From: Propionibacteriaceae bacterium
Lineage (GTDB): Bacteria > Actinomycetota > Actinomycetes > Propionibacteriales > Propionibacteriaceae
Length of the DNA stretch: 9,459 bases
Direction: 5' to 3'
Assembly (NCBI GenBank): GCA_003158895.1
Contig: PMLO01000051.1
Coordinates: forward strand, 1-9,459
In this document: positions 1 through 5,846 of the stretch, in pieces
Numbering within the stretch: position 1 is the first letter of the stretch
Layout of the letters: every line of letters begins with the position of its first letter
Notes under the pieces: generated by a model
The model's database searches: none
What the model was told of the DNA's origin: nothing
The model's input: only the letters and a program-made list of their open reading frames with translations
Position numbers and translations under genes: made by a program

Positions 1-66
1 GTGGTCGAGGCAGCCGAGGTCGCCACCGAGCCCGTGGTCGAGGCAGCCGAGGTCGCCGCCGAGCCC
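1..66 (+). repeat. Two 33-base tandem units in the rpsB tail
   Basis: Units 1-33 and 34-66 are identical except for A at 25 versus G at 58 (Thr versus Ala codon). The in-frame unit keeps the reading frame and adds 11 acidic residues per copy. More copies may lie before the window start. A shorter 15-base echo (DEAVA twice) follows at about 103-132. Confidence 0.85.
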
Positions 67-156
67 GAGGTCGAGCCGGAGGCAGCTGTGTCTGTCATCT
101 CCGACGAGGCCGTCGCTGACGAGGCCGTGGCCGACGACGCCGACACCGCCAACTGA
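1..156 (+). CDS. rpsB: C-terminal tail of 30S ribosomal protein S2 (5' partial)
   Basis: An open frame runs from the first base to a TGA at 154-156, giving the last 51 residues of a protein that starts before the window. The peptide is almost entirely Glu, Ala, Val, Asp and Pro, with no folded-domain signature. It lies 34 bases upstream of tsf, and in bacteria the gene directly upstream of tsf is normally rpsB. Several actinobacterial S2 proteins carry acidic, low-complexity C-terminal extensions beyond the conserved core, so the assignment rests on synteny plus that habit. It contains two copies of an 11-residue unit (VVEAAEVATEP, VVEAAEVAAEP) and a later doubled DEAVA. No S2 core residue is visible here, so another acidic protein cannot be ruled out from this window alone. 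Confidence 0.68.
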   Translation: MVEAAEVATEPVVEAAEVAAEPEVEPEAAVSVISDEAVADEAVADDADTAN

Positions 157-190
157 CACCTATCCAGAACCACGAGGACGTACACCTGAC

Positions 191-1003
191 ATGGCAATCA
201 CTGCTGCCGATGTGAAGAAGCTCCGGGACCAGACCGGGGCCGGAATGATGGACGCGAAGAAGGCCCTCACCGAGGCTGATGGCGACTTCGTCCGGGCTGC
301 CGAGCTGCTCCGGATCACCGGTGCCGCGAAGCTCGCCAAGCGCTCCGATCGCGATGCCTCCAACGGCATCGTGGCGGCCGCCGGCTCCGCGCTCATCCAG
401 CTCGGCGCCGAGACCGACTTCGTCGCCAAGAACGACGAGTTCGTTGCTCTCGCCGAGGACATCGTCAACGCTGTCGACAAGGCCGGCGTTGATTCGATCG
501 AGTCCGCACAGGGCGTCACGCTCCCGTCGGGCCAGACCGTCGCCGACGCCGTGGCGACCATCGCCGCGAGGATCGGCGAGAAGATCGAGCTCGTGGCCGT
601 GGCGCGCTTCGACGGTACGACCCACTCGTACCTTCACCAGCGCTCCAAGGACCTCCCGCCCCAGGTGGGTGTGCTCGTGGAGTTCGTCGGTGCCGACGAG
701 GCCGCTGCTCACAACATCGCGCTGCAGATCGCGTCGATGTCGCCGCAGTACCTCACCAGGGCCGACGTCCCGGCGGACGTCGTCGCCAAGGAGAGCCGCA
801 TCGCCGAGGAGACGGCCCGCGAGGAGGGCAAGCCCGAGGCTGCCATCAGCCGGATCGTCGAGGGCCGTGTGGGCGCGTTCTTCAAGGACTACTGCCTGCT
901 CGACCAGCCGTCGATCTCCGACGACAAGCTGTCCGTCGGTGCGCTGCTGAAGAGCAAGGGCATCGAGATCACCCGGTTCGTACGCTTCGCCGCCGGGTCC
1001 TGA
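191..1003 (+). CDS. tsf: Elongation factor Ts
   Basis: EF-Ts is the cytoplasmic guanine-nucleotide exchange factor that regenerates EF-Tu·GTP during translation elongation. The 270-residue product starts with the UBA-like N-terminal domain (residues 1 to about 50) containing the first family signature, residues 9-27 (KKLRDQTGAGMMDAKKAL and flank). The second signature, ETDFVAKNDEF, is at about 74-84 and contains the TDFVAK element that contacts EF-Tu. The core follows to the C-terminus (ITRFVRFAAG). Length matches the actinobacterial family. The ATG at 191 gives the expected MAITAADVKKLR start. The nearest Shine-Dalgarno-like stretch, GAGGA at 174-178, is about 12 bases upstream, which is rather distant. 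The normally conserved CETDFV cysteine is Ala here. It follows the probable rpsB gene by 34 bases and is probably cotranscribed with it. Confidence 0.97.
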   Translation: MAITAADVKKLRDQTGAGMMDAKKALTEADGDFVRAAELLRITGAAKLAKRSDRDASNGIVAAAGSALIQLGAETDFVAKNDEFVALAEDIVNAVDKAGVDSIESAQGVTLPSGQTVADAVATIAARIGEKIELVAVARFDGTTHSYLHQRSKDLPPQVGVLVEFVGADEAAAHNIALQIASMSPQYLTRADVPADVVAKESRIAEETAREEGKPEAAISRIVEGRVGAFFKDYCLLDQPSISDDKLSVGALLKSKGIEITRFVRFAAGS

Positions 1004-1012
1004 TCCAACTGG

Positions 1013-1027
1013 CCGGCCGCTGGCCGG
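1013..1027 (+). other. Small GC hairpin after tsf
   Basis: CCGGCC (1013-1018) and GGCCGG (1022-1027) are perfect complements around a 3-base loop, starting 10 bases after the tsf stop. It immediately precedes the TAGAGT box. With no T tract, it may be a weak terminator or a chance GC palindrome. Confidence 0.35.
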
Positions 1028-1033
1028 TAGAGT
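1028..1033 (+). promoter_or_regulatory. Candidate -10 box for pyrH (TAGAGT)
   Basis: TAGAGT matches the actinobacterial TAnnnT -10 pattern and lies in the 112-base tsf–pyrH gap. Transcription would start near 1039-1041, inside the left arm of the hairpin at 1035-1071. No convincing -35 hexamer is seen 16-18 bases upstream, so this is a tentative call. Confidence 0.3.
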
Positions 1034-1034
1034 G

Positions 1035-1071
1035 ACGTGCGCCGCTTTCCCTTCGGGGTGGCGGCGCACGT
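1035..1071 (+). terminator. Strong UUCG-capped hairpin in the tsf–pyrH gap
   Basis: ACGTGCGCCGC (1035-1045) pairs perfectly with GCGGCGCACGT (1061-1071), an 11-bp stem. The enclosed sequence can add CCC/GGG closed by a TTCG loop, the very stable C(UUCG)G tetraloop. There is no T run after it, so if it terminates tsf transcripts it does so as a tail-less hairpin, as is common in actinobacteria. It could equally be a 5'-leader or mRNA-stability element of pyrH, or a processing site. Confidence 0.55.
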
Positions 1072-1115
1072 TCATGACCAGAGCAGCATGGGACGCGACA
1101 CGAGGAGCGGGACGA

Positions 1116-1823
1116 ATGGCGTACAAAAGGGTCCTGCTCAAACTGTCAGGTGAGGCGTTCGGTGGCGGCCGGCTCGGCGTCGACCCCGACGTCATCAGCG
1201 CGATCGCAGCGCAGATCGCCGAGGTCGTACAAAGCGGCGTACAGGTCGCGATCGTCGTCGGCGGTGGCAACTTCTTCCGCGGCGTCGAGCTGCAGCAGCG
1301 TGGCATGGAGCGTGCACGCGCCGACTACATGGGCATGCTCGGCACCGTCATGAACTGCCTCGCTCTCCAGGACTTCTGCGAGAAGGCGGGCGTGGAGACA
1401 CGCGTGCAGACCGCGATCGCCATGGGGCAGGTCGCCGAGCCGTACATCCCGCGTCGCGCCGTCCGGCACATGGAGAAGGGCCGGGTCGTCATCTTCGGTG
1501 CCGGCTCCGGGATGCCGTTCTTCTCGACCGACACCGTGGCCGCCCAGCGCGCGCTCGAGGTCGGCTGCGAGATCATCCTGCTGGCCAAGCAGGGCGTCGA
1601 CGGCGTGTACGACGACGACCCGCGCACCAACCCGAACGCCAAGCGCTACACAGACCTCACGTACGACGAGTACCTGGCGAAGGACCTCAAGGTGGCCGAC
1701 GCCACCGCGATCAGCCTCGCGCGCGACAACCACCTGTCCATGCTGGTCTTCAACCTCGACGAGCCGGGCAACATCCTCAAGGCCGTGGCGGGGGAGCCGA
1801 TCGGCACCTTCGTCCACGTCTGA
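1116..1823 (+). CDS. pyrH: Uridylate (UMP) kinase
   Basis: This enzyme phosphorylates UMP to UDP with ATP in pyrimidine nucleotide synthesis; it belongs to the amino-acid-kinase fold and works as a cytoplasmic hexamer. The 235-residue product shows the N-terminal phosphate-binding strand YKRVLLKLSGEAFGGG (3-18), the GGGNFFRG loop (49-56), the MGMLGTVMN UMP-site helix (72-80), GAGSGMPFFSTDT (128-140), the nucleotide-binding AKQGVDGVYDDDP (157-169) and DATAISLARDN (195-205). The ATG at 1116 was chosen because AGGAG (1103-1107) sits 8 bases upstream and the protein then begins where the family does. An in-frame GTG at 1032 would add 28 unconserved residues encoded by a hairpin. frr follows after 42 bases, the usual pyrH–frr pairing. 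Confidence 0.97.
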   Translation: MAYKRVLLKLSGEAFGGGRLGVDPDVISAIAAQIAEVVQSGVQVAIVVGGGNFFRGVELQQRGMERARADYMGMLGTVMNCLALQDFCEKAGVETRVQTAIAMGQVAEPYIPRRAVRHMEKGRVVIFGAGSGMPFFSTDTVAAQRALEVGCEIILLAKQGVDGVYDDDPRTNPNAKRYTDLTYDEYLAKDLKVADATAISLARDNHLSMLVFNLDEPGNILKAVAGEPIGTFVHV

Positions 1824-1865
1824 GGTGCAGTACCGTTCGAACATCACCACCCGAAGGGACCTGAA

Positions 1866-2426
1866 GTGACGACCGCCGACATCGTTAGCGACGCCGACCA
1901 CAAGATGGACCACGCCGTCGAGTTCGCTCGTGAGGAGTTCGCAGCGATCCGTACCGGCCGCGCCCACCCGGCCATGTTCAGCAAGATCGTGGTCGAGTAC
2001 TACGGCGCCCCGACGCCGCTCCAGCAGCTGGCCTCGTTCCAGGTGCCCGAGGCGCGCACGATCCTCATCACCCCGTACGACCAGGGCTCCTTGGCCGCTA
2101 CCGAGCGGGCCATCCGTGACTCCGACCTCGGGGTGAACCCGTCCAACGACGGCCACACGATCCGGTGCGTCCTCCCGGTGCTCACGGAAGAGCGGCGCAA
2201 GGAGTACACCAAGGTCGCGAAGGCGAAAGCCGAAGAGGGTCGCGTGGCCATCCGGAACACCCGTCGCCACGCCCTCGACACGATCCACAAGCTCGTCAAG
2301 GACCACGACGTCTCCGAGGACGACGCATCGCGCGCCGAGAAGCATCTCGACCAGGTGACGAAGAAGCACACGGACTCGGTCGACGAGCTACTGAAGCACA
2401 AGGAGGCAGAGCTCCTCGAGCTCTGA
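1866..2426 (+). CDS. frr: Ribosome recycling factor
   Basis: RRF splits post-termination ribosomes together with EF-G. The 186-residue length is standard. Visible family segments are the first helix with IRTGRAHP (28-35), the EYYGAPTPLQQLASFQVPEAR hinge and domain II region (about 45-65), the ITPYD stretch, and the long charged C-terminal helices beginning LTEERRKEYTKVAKAKAEEGR. The start is GTG at 1866, supported by GAAGGGA (1853-1859) 6 bases upstream; no ATG is available at the family start position. The last codons (E-A-E-L-L-E-L-stop) also encode a perfect hairpin and a strong Shine-Dalgarno sequence that appear to serve cdsA. Confidence 0.97.
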   Translation: MTTADIVSDADHKMDHAVEFAREEFAAIRTGRAHPAMFSKIVVEYYGAPTPLQQLASFQVPEARTILITPYDQGSLAATERAIRDSDLGVNPSNDGHTIRCVLPVLTEERRKEYTKVAKAKAEEGRVAIRNTRRHALDTIHKLVKDHDVSEDDASRAEKHLDQVTKKHTDSVDELLKHKEAELLEL

Positions 2427-2434
2427 ACCAGGTG
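2400..2434 (+). promoter_or_regulatory. Hairpin-spaced Shine-Dalgarno for cdsA
   Basis: AAGGAGG (2400-2406) is the only strong Shine-Dalgarno sequence near the cdsA start but lies 25 bases before GTG 2432. Between them CAGAGCTC (2407-2414) and GAGCTCTG (2418-2425) form a perfect 8-bp stem with a CTC loop. Folding it leaves only AACCAG (6 bases) between the Shine-Dalgarno sequence and the start codon, an ideal spacing. The right arm includes the first two bases of the frr stop codon, so frr ribosomes must melt the hairpin while finishing frr. The pairing is seen in the sequence; the role in initiation is inferred. Confidence 0.55.
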
Positions 2435-3331
2435 GAACAGACGAGGGACGAGCATTCTCCCCTGGACGACGCCAGGGAGGCGGTGGACCGCGTCAACGCC
2501 AAGGCGGGACGGAACCTCCCTGCCGCCATCGGCGTCGGCCTGTTGCTCATCGCCTGGGTCGTCCTGTCGTTGCTCTATTTCGTACCCGGCTTCGTCATCC
2601 TCGTCATCGTCTGTGTCGTGTTCGGCACGATCGAGCTGCATCGGGCGCTGCTGGTCCACGATCGCGGCACGTCGGCCATCGTTCCCGTCGCGATCGGTGG
2701 CGCCCTGACGTCGATCGGCGCGTACTTCGCGGCCGGCAAGTCCGCTGAGGACGCCATCCTGTTCGTGATGGCCCCGATGGCCCTGACCTCGGTTGCGGCC
2801 CTCGGCTGGCGCCTGAAGGGCGGGCCGGTCAACTACGTACGTGACGCCTCCGCAAGCTTGCTCGGGATCGCCTACGTGATGCTCATGGGAGCGTTCCTCC
2901 CGCTCGCGGCGGGGGAGCCCCACGGGAACCTGCGCATCGCGGCGATGATCCTGTGCGTCGTTGCCAGCGACGTCGGTGGGTACGCGGCGGGCGTGACGCT
3001 CGGCAGGCACAAGCTGGCACCGGTGATCTCGCCGAAGAAGACGTGGGAAGGCCTCGGCGGGTCCATTGCCCTGGGGCTGGTCTTCGCCTGGCTGACGGTC
3101 GACCTGCTGCTCGGCGGGCCCCTGTGGGCCGCACTCGTGTTCGGCCTGGTGATGGTGCTCATCGGCACGCTCGGCGACCTCGTCGAGTCGATGATCAAGC
3201 GCGATCTGGGCATCAAGGACATGAGCGACCTCTTGCCCGGTCATGGCGGCTTCCTCGACCGGATCGACTCCATCCTCTACAGCGCCCCCGTCGGGTGGTT
3301 GCTGCTGCACCTGCTGGTGCCGCATGCCTGA
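2432..3331 (+). CDS. cdsA: Phosphatidate cytidylyltransferase (CDP-diglyceride synthase)
   Basis: It makes CDP-diacylglycerol from phosphatidic acid and CTP, the branch point for membrane phospholipids, and is an integral inner-membrane protein. The 299-residue product has a short charged cytoplasmic N-terminus (1-30) followed by several hydrophobic segments (about 31-50, 51-68, 81-101, 108-125, 142-160, 167-189, 210-228, 231-247). The family signature lies in 248-280: GDLVESMIKRDLGIKD then LPGHGGFLDRIDS. The preceding SPKKTWEG (200-207) is also characteristic. GTG 2432 is preferred: it is 5 bases after the frr stop and served by the hairpin-spaced Shine-Dalgarno. GTG 2483 is an alternative with GGGAGG only 2 bases upstream, which is too close. 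The C-terminus overlaps rlmN by 8 bases. Confidence 0.94.
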   Translation: MEQTRDEHSPLDDAREAVDRVNAKAGRNLPAAIGVGLLLIAWVVLSLLYFVPGFVILVIVCVVFGTIELHRALLVHDRGTSAIVPVAIGGALTSIGAYFAAGKSAEDAILFVMAPMALTSVAALGWRLKGGPVNYVRDASASLLGIAYVMLMGAFLPLAAGEPHGNLRIAAMILCVVASDVGGYAAGVTLGRHKLAPVISPKKTWEGLGGSIALGLVFAWLTVDLLLGGPLWAALVFGLVMVLIGTLGDLVESMIKRDLGIKDMSDLLPGHGGFLDRIDSILYSAPVGWLLLHLLVPHA

Positions 3332-4484
3332 CCAGGGCCCACTGCAGCTCACGTTCGCAGCCCCCCGCAAGGGCAAGCCGCCGCGACATTTCGCCGACCT
3401 CGCTCCGGATGAGCGGGCTGATGCGGTGACCGAGCTGGGCATGCCGGCCTTCCGGGCCAAGCAGCTCTCGACCCACTACTACACGGGCCTCAGCGTCGAC
3501 CCGCTGACCTGGACCGACCTTCCTGCCGCACACCGCGAACCGATCCGGGACGCGCTGTTCCCGCCGCTCCTGTCGTACGTCCGCGACGTCTCCTGCGACG
3601 GTGGCGCCACCGTGAAGACGCTGTGGAAGCTCCACGACGGGACGCTCGTGGAGTCGGTGCTCATGCGGTACGGGCTCCGGCACGACGGCACTCCCGGATC
3701 GCACGGGGTGAGGTCGACGCTCTGCGTCTCGTCGCAGACCGGCTGCGGCATGGCGTGCCCGTTCTGCGCGACGGGACAAGGCGGTTTGCAGCGAAACCTC
3801 AGCACCGCGGAGATCGTCGACCAAGTACGTGCGGCCGCTGCGACGCTGGCTGCCGGCGAGCTGCCCGGCGGTCCGGGACGGCTCAACAACGTGGTCTTCA
3901 TGGGCATGGGCGAGCCGCTGGCCAACTTCAACGCGGTCCTGCGGGCGGTACGAGCGATCACCTCGCCCGAACCCGATGGCCTCGGCATCTCGGCTCGGGG
4001 CGTCACGGTGTCGACCGTCGGTCTCGTACCGCGCATCGAGCAGCTGGCGGACTCCGGGATCCCCGTCACACTCGCGGTCTCGCTGCACGCGCCCGACGAC
4101 GAGCTTCGCGACACGCTCGTACCGATCAACACCCGTCACAAGGTCGACGAGGTCGTCGACGCGGCCTGGCGGTACGCGGAGAAGACGAAGCGTCGAGTCT
4201 CCATCGAGTACGCGCTCATCAAGGACATCAACGACCAGGCCTGGCGCGCCGACCGGCTCGCGAAGATCCTCCAGGCCCGCGGCGACTGGGGCTGGGTCCA
4301 CGTCAACCTCATCCCGCTCAACCCGACGCCAGGTTCCCAGTGGACCGCGTCACGCCCCGAGGACGAGGCCGAGTTCGTACGCCGCCTGGCCGACCACGGA
4401 GTGCCCGTGACTGTACGAGACACACGCGGGCGCGAGATCGACGGCGCCTGCGGCCAGTTGGCAGCCACCGAGCGCGACAAGTAG
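3324..4484 (+). CDS. rlmN: Dual-specificity 23S rRNA/tRNA adenine-C2 methyltransferase
   Basis: RlmN is a radical-SAM enzyme that methylates C2 of A2503 in 23S rRNA and of A37 in some tRNAs, affecting decoding fidelity. The 386-residue product has the accessory N-terminal RNA-binding domain (about 25-110). The radical-SAM core follows with CGMACPFC supplying the iron-sulphur cysteines C141, C145 and C148, preceded by the conserved C134 in TLCVSSQ. The SAM-binding GMGEPLANF lies downstream, and the catalytic methyl-carrier cysteine C376 sits in REIDGACGQLA at the C-terminus. All key cysteines are intact. ATG 3324 overlaps the end of cdsA, implying translational coupling; an upstream in-frame ATG at 3243 would lie deep within cdsA. 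Cfr-type resistance methyltransferases are related, but the C2-methylating RlmN pattern and housekeeping context favour RlmN. Confidence 0.96.
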   Translation: MPDQGPLQLTFAAPRKGKPPRHFADLAPDERADAVTELGMPAFRAKQLSTHYYTGLSVDPLTWTDLPAAHREPIRDALFPPLLSYVRDVSCDGGATVKTLWKLHDGTLVESVLMRYGLRHDGTPGSHGVRSTLCVSSQTGCGMACPFCATGQGGLQRNLSTAEIVDQVRAAAATLAAGELPGGPGRLNNVVFMGMGEPLANFNAVLRAVRAITSPEPDGLGISARGVTVSTVGLVPRIEQLADSGIPVTLAVSLHAPDDELRDTLVPINTRHKVDEVVDAAWRYAEKTKRRVSIEYALIKDINDQAWRADRLAKILQARGDWGWVHVNLIPLNPTPGSQWTASRPEDEAEFVRRLADHGVPVTVRDTRGREIDGACGQLAATERDK

Positions 4485-4513
4485 GTCCTCCCGCGTCTTT
4501 CAGGTACGCGGCC

Positions 4514-4548
4514 CGGCCATTCCATCAAACTGCTGGTTCTGATGGCCG
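4514..4548. repeat. Hairpin element 1 downstream of rlmN
   Basis: CGGCCAT (4514-4520) can pair with ATGGCCG (4542-4548). Alternatively CCATCAAAC (4522-4530) pairs with GTT-C-TGATGG (4536-4545) with one bulge and a 5-base loop. The two folds share a right arm and exclude each other. Its 4520-4541 portion is repeated with three substitutions at 4571-4592, inside hairpin element 2. Confidence 0.55.
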
Positions 4549-4567
4549 TCCGGCTGCCCGCCGTCGC

Positions 4568-4635
4568 TCGTTCCATCAAAGTGCAGGTTGTGGGACCCTC
4601 TTTCGGGTCGAATGACCTGCACTTTGATCGAATGA
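4568..4635. terminator. Long hairpin, probable (bidirectional) terminator or interspersed repeat
   Basis: ATCAAAGTGCAGGT (4575-4588) pairs perfectly with ACCTGCACTTTGAT (4615-4628). Outward the pairing resumes past one C·C mismatch with TCGTTC (4568-4573) against GAATGA (4630-4635), including one G·U. The 26-base apical region contains a second small stem, GACCC/GGGTC (4594-4598, 4605-4609), around TCTTTC. It begins about 85 bases after the rlmN stop and lies beyond the 3' end of the minus-strand gene at 4740, so it could end transcription from both sides. No T tract is present. The AT-richer, near-perfect palindrome also fits a REP-like or MITE-derived element. Confidence 0.6.
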
Positions 4636-4642
4636 CCCTGCA
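4608..4642 (+). repeat. 20-base-period direct repeat on the hairpin right arm
   Basis: TCGAATGACC occurs at 4608-4617 and again at 4628-4637, each followed by TGCA (the second with an inserted C). The copies are exactly 20 bases, about two helical turns, apart. The rest of 4643-4739 holds only a CCCCGGGG palindrome (4647-4654) and no recognisable gene. Confidence 0.6.
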
Positions 4643-4739
4643 GACGCCCCGGGGACCCGACCATTACCAGCACTGTGATGGATGCTCAGACGTACGATGC
4701 GCCTGATTCCTGAGCCGTCGCGGTCCGGTGATTCCGCCG

Positions 4740-5549
4740 TCAGGAGGGATCAAGGAGGGCATTGAGGTTCGGCAGATCCACGAACTGCGAGAAGGTTCCT
4801 TGTTGAGCGATCTCCTTCGCCGCGTCCAAGAAGCCGCGCCAGGCAGCTTTGGCGAGCATCCCGCCAACGCTGATCCGTCGTACGCCGAGGCGGGCGGCTT
4901 CGGCGACGGTGGTGAAGGGCGTATGGATAATCAGGTTCACCGGCTTGGGTGACACCGCCGCCACGATCGCCGACACGTGGTCCAGCGAGGTGATCCAAGG
5001 CGCATAAAGGCAGTCGGCCCCGGCCTCGGCATAGGCGCTGAGCCGTCGGATCGTCTCGTCGATATCCGGACGGTCCCACACGAAGCCCTCTGAGCGGGCG
5101 GTGAGGACGATCCCGGTGCCGCTGTCGTCGATCGCGGCTCTTGCCGCCCGGATTCGTTCGACAGCGAGGCCGAACTCGAACAGCGGCGCGGCCGGATCGC
5201 CGGAGAAGTCTTCGATGGACACCCCGGCCACGCCGGTCTGCACCACCAGACCCACGTTCGCTGCTAGCTCCCCAGGCTCGACAGCGAAACCGTTCTGAAA
5301 GTCCGCGTTCACCGGCAGGTTCACCGCAGCGGCGACGACGCGGAGGTGCGCCAGCGTCTGGTCGAGGCCAATGCTGTTGTCCGGCTGGCCCATTGTCCAG
5401 GCGAATCCTGCGCTCGTCGTTGCCAGTGCCCTGAATCCCATTGTGGCGAGCGCCCGCGCGCTCCCGACGTCCCAGGGGTTCGGCATCACGAAGCATCCCG
5501 ATTCGTGCATCCTCCGAAACTCGGCCAACCGGTCTCCGCTGGCGTTCAT
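4740..5549 (-). CDS. Isocitrate lyase/PEP mutase superfamily protein
   Basis: The 269-residue product is a single TIM-barrel domain of the family usually named isocitrate lyase/phosphoenolpyruvate mutase family protein, whose members cleave or form C–C or P–C bonds of 2-oxo or 2-hydroxy acids with Mg2+. Visible landmarks are the NPWDVGSARALATMGFRALATTSAG stretch beginning at residue 24, the metal-site strand VNADFQNGF (80-88), GVSIEDF (109-115) with E113, VLTARSEGF, and the barrel-closing RRISVGGMLAKAA. The KKCGH loop of true isocitrate lyases is absent, so it is not AceA. Relatives normally have D-L-E-N-G where this protein has D83-F-Q85-N-G. The ATG at 5549 has GAGG (5555-5558) 5 bases upstream. 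Substrate cannot be predicted; carboxyphosphonoenolpyruvate, methylisocitrate or oxaloacetate-type chemistry are all possible. Confidence 0.88.
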   Translation of the reverse strand: MNASGDRLAEFRRMHESGCFVMPNPWDVGSARALATMGFRALATTSAGFAWTMGQPDNSIGLDQTLAHLRVVAAAVNLPVNADFQNGFAVEPGELAANVGLVVQTGVAGVSIEDFSGDPAAPLFEFGLAVERIRAARAAIDDSGTGIVLTARSEGFVWDRPDIDETIRRLSAYAEAGADCLYAPWITSLDHVSAIVAAVSPKPVNLIIHTPFTTVAEAARLGVRRISVGGMLAKAAWRGFLDAAKEIAQQGTFSQFVDLPNLNALLDPS

Positions 5550-5846
5550 GGCGCACCTCGTTCATCGGCGTGGCGGGTTCGAACGGGGCCCCGCCACCCA
5601 AACCTGGAAGTTTCCGATCCGCAGCGTATGTTCGTGTCGCAAACGACGTCAACGACTGTCAATGCCAAGAAGGCGACGGCAGAACGTCGCTTCTGCCGCG
5701 GACATCGCGGGAGGTCCTGACCCTTGTGAGCCTGGCTCAGGAGGTGCTGTTGTCGATCTGGCGGCGACGGGAAGGTGTCTGGGGGACCCGGCATATGGGC
5801 CGAACACCTCGGCGCGGTCCCAACTCGAGCGGAGAGGAACGGTGCG
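5550..5846. other. Divergent intergenic region (297 bases)
   Basis: This gap separates the lyase (leftward) from the hydrolase (rightward) and must hold both 5' regions. I see no gene in it. A possible leftward promoter is listed separately. A loose inverted repeat, GGTGT (5774-5778) with ACACC (5804-5808), flanks a CATATG core about 40 bases before the hydrolase start and could be an operator. No convincing rightward -35/-10 pair was found. Confidence 0.5.
5623..5662 (-). promoter_or_regulatory. Candidate promoter of the lyase gene
   Basis: On the minus strand TTGACG (5652-5647) is followed after 18 bases by TACGCT (5628-5623), which fits TAnnnT. It lies about 74 bases before the ATG. A second TTGACA (5662-5657) lies 10 bases further upstream, making a TTGAC–5 bases–TTGAC direct repeat that could be an alternative -35 or a regulator site. 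Base matches only. Confidence 0.3.

Noticed and set aside
1032..1115. Upstream in-frame GTG extension of pyrH
   Set aside because: It would encode 28 unconserved residues through a strong hairpin; ATG 1116 has AGGAG at good spacing and matches the family start.
95..1306. 403-codon minus-strand open frame opposite tsf
   Set aside because: It is antisense to a clearly conserved gene and rich in Arg/Gly/Pro/Leu without any domain; such long antisense frames are expected in high-GC DNA.
1146..3460. Long minus-strand open frames opposite pyrH, frr and cdsA
   Set aside because: Antisense shadows of strongly recognised genes, with low-complexity, His/Arg/Asp-rich translations and no motifs.
3213..4301. 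362-codon minus-strand open frame opposite rlmN
   Set aside because: Arg/Val/Gly-rich translation with no family features; rlmN on the other strand has all catalytic cysteines.
4485..4739. An insertion sequence or CRISPR array in the repeat-bearing gap
   Set aside because: There is no transposase frame, and the motif copies are too few and irregularly arranged for a CRISPR array.
5775..5846. In-frame GTG extension of the alpha/beta hydrolase
   Set aside because: ATG 5847 has a well-placed GAGAGGA, and the extra 24 residues resemble no family N-terminus.
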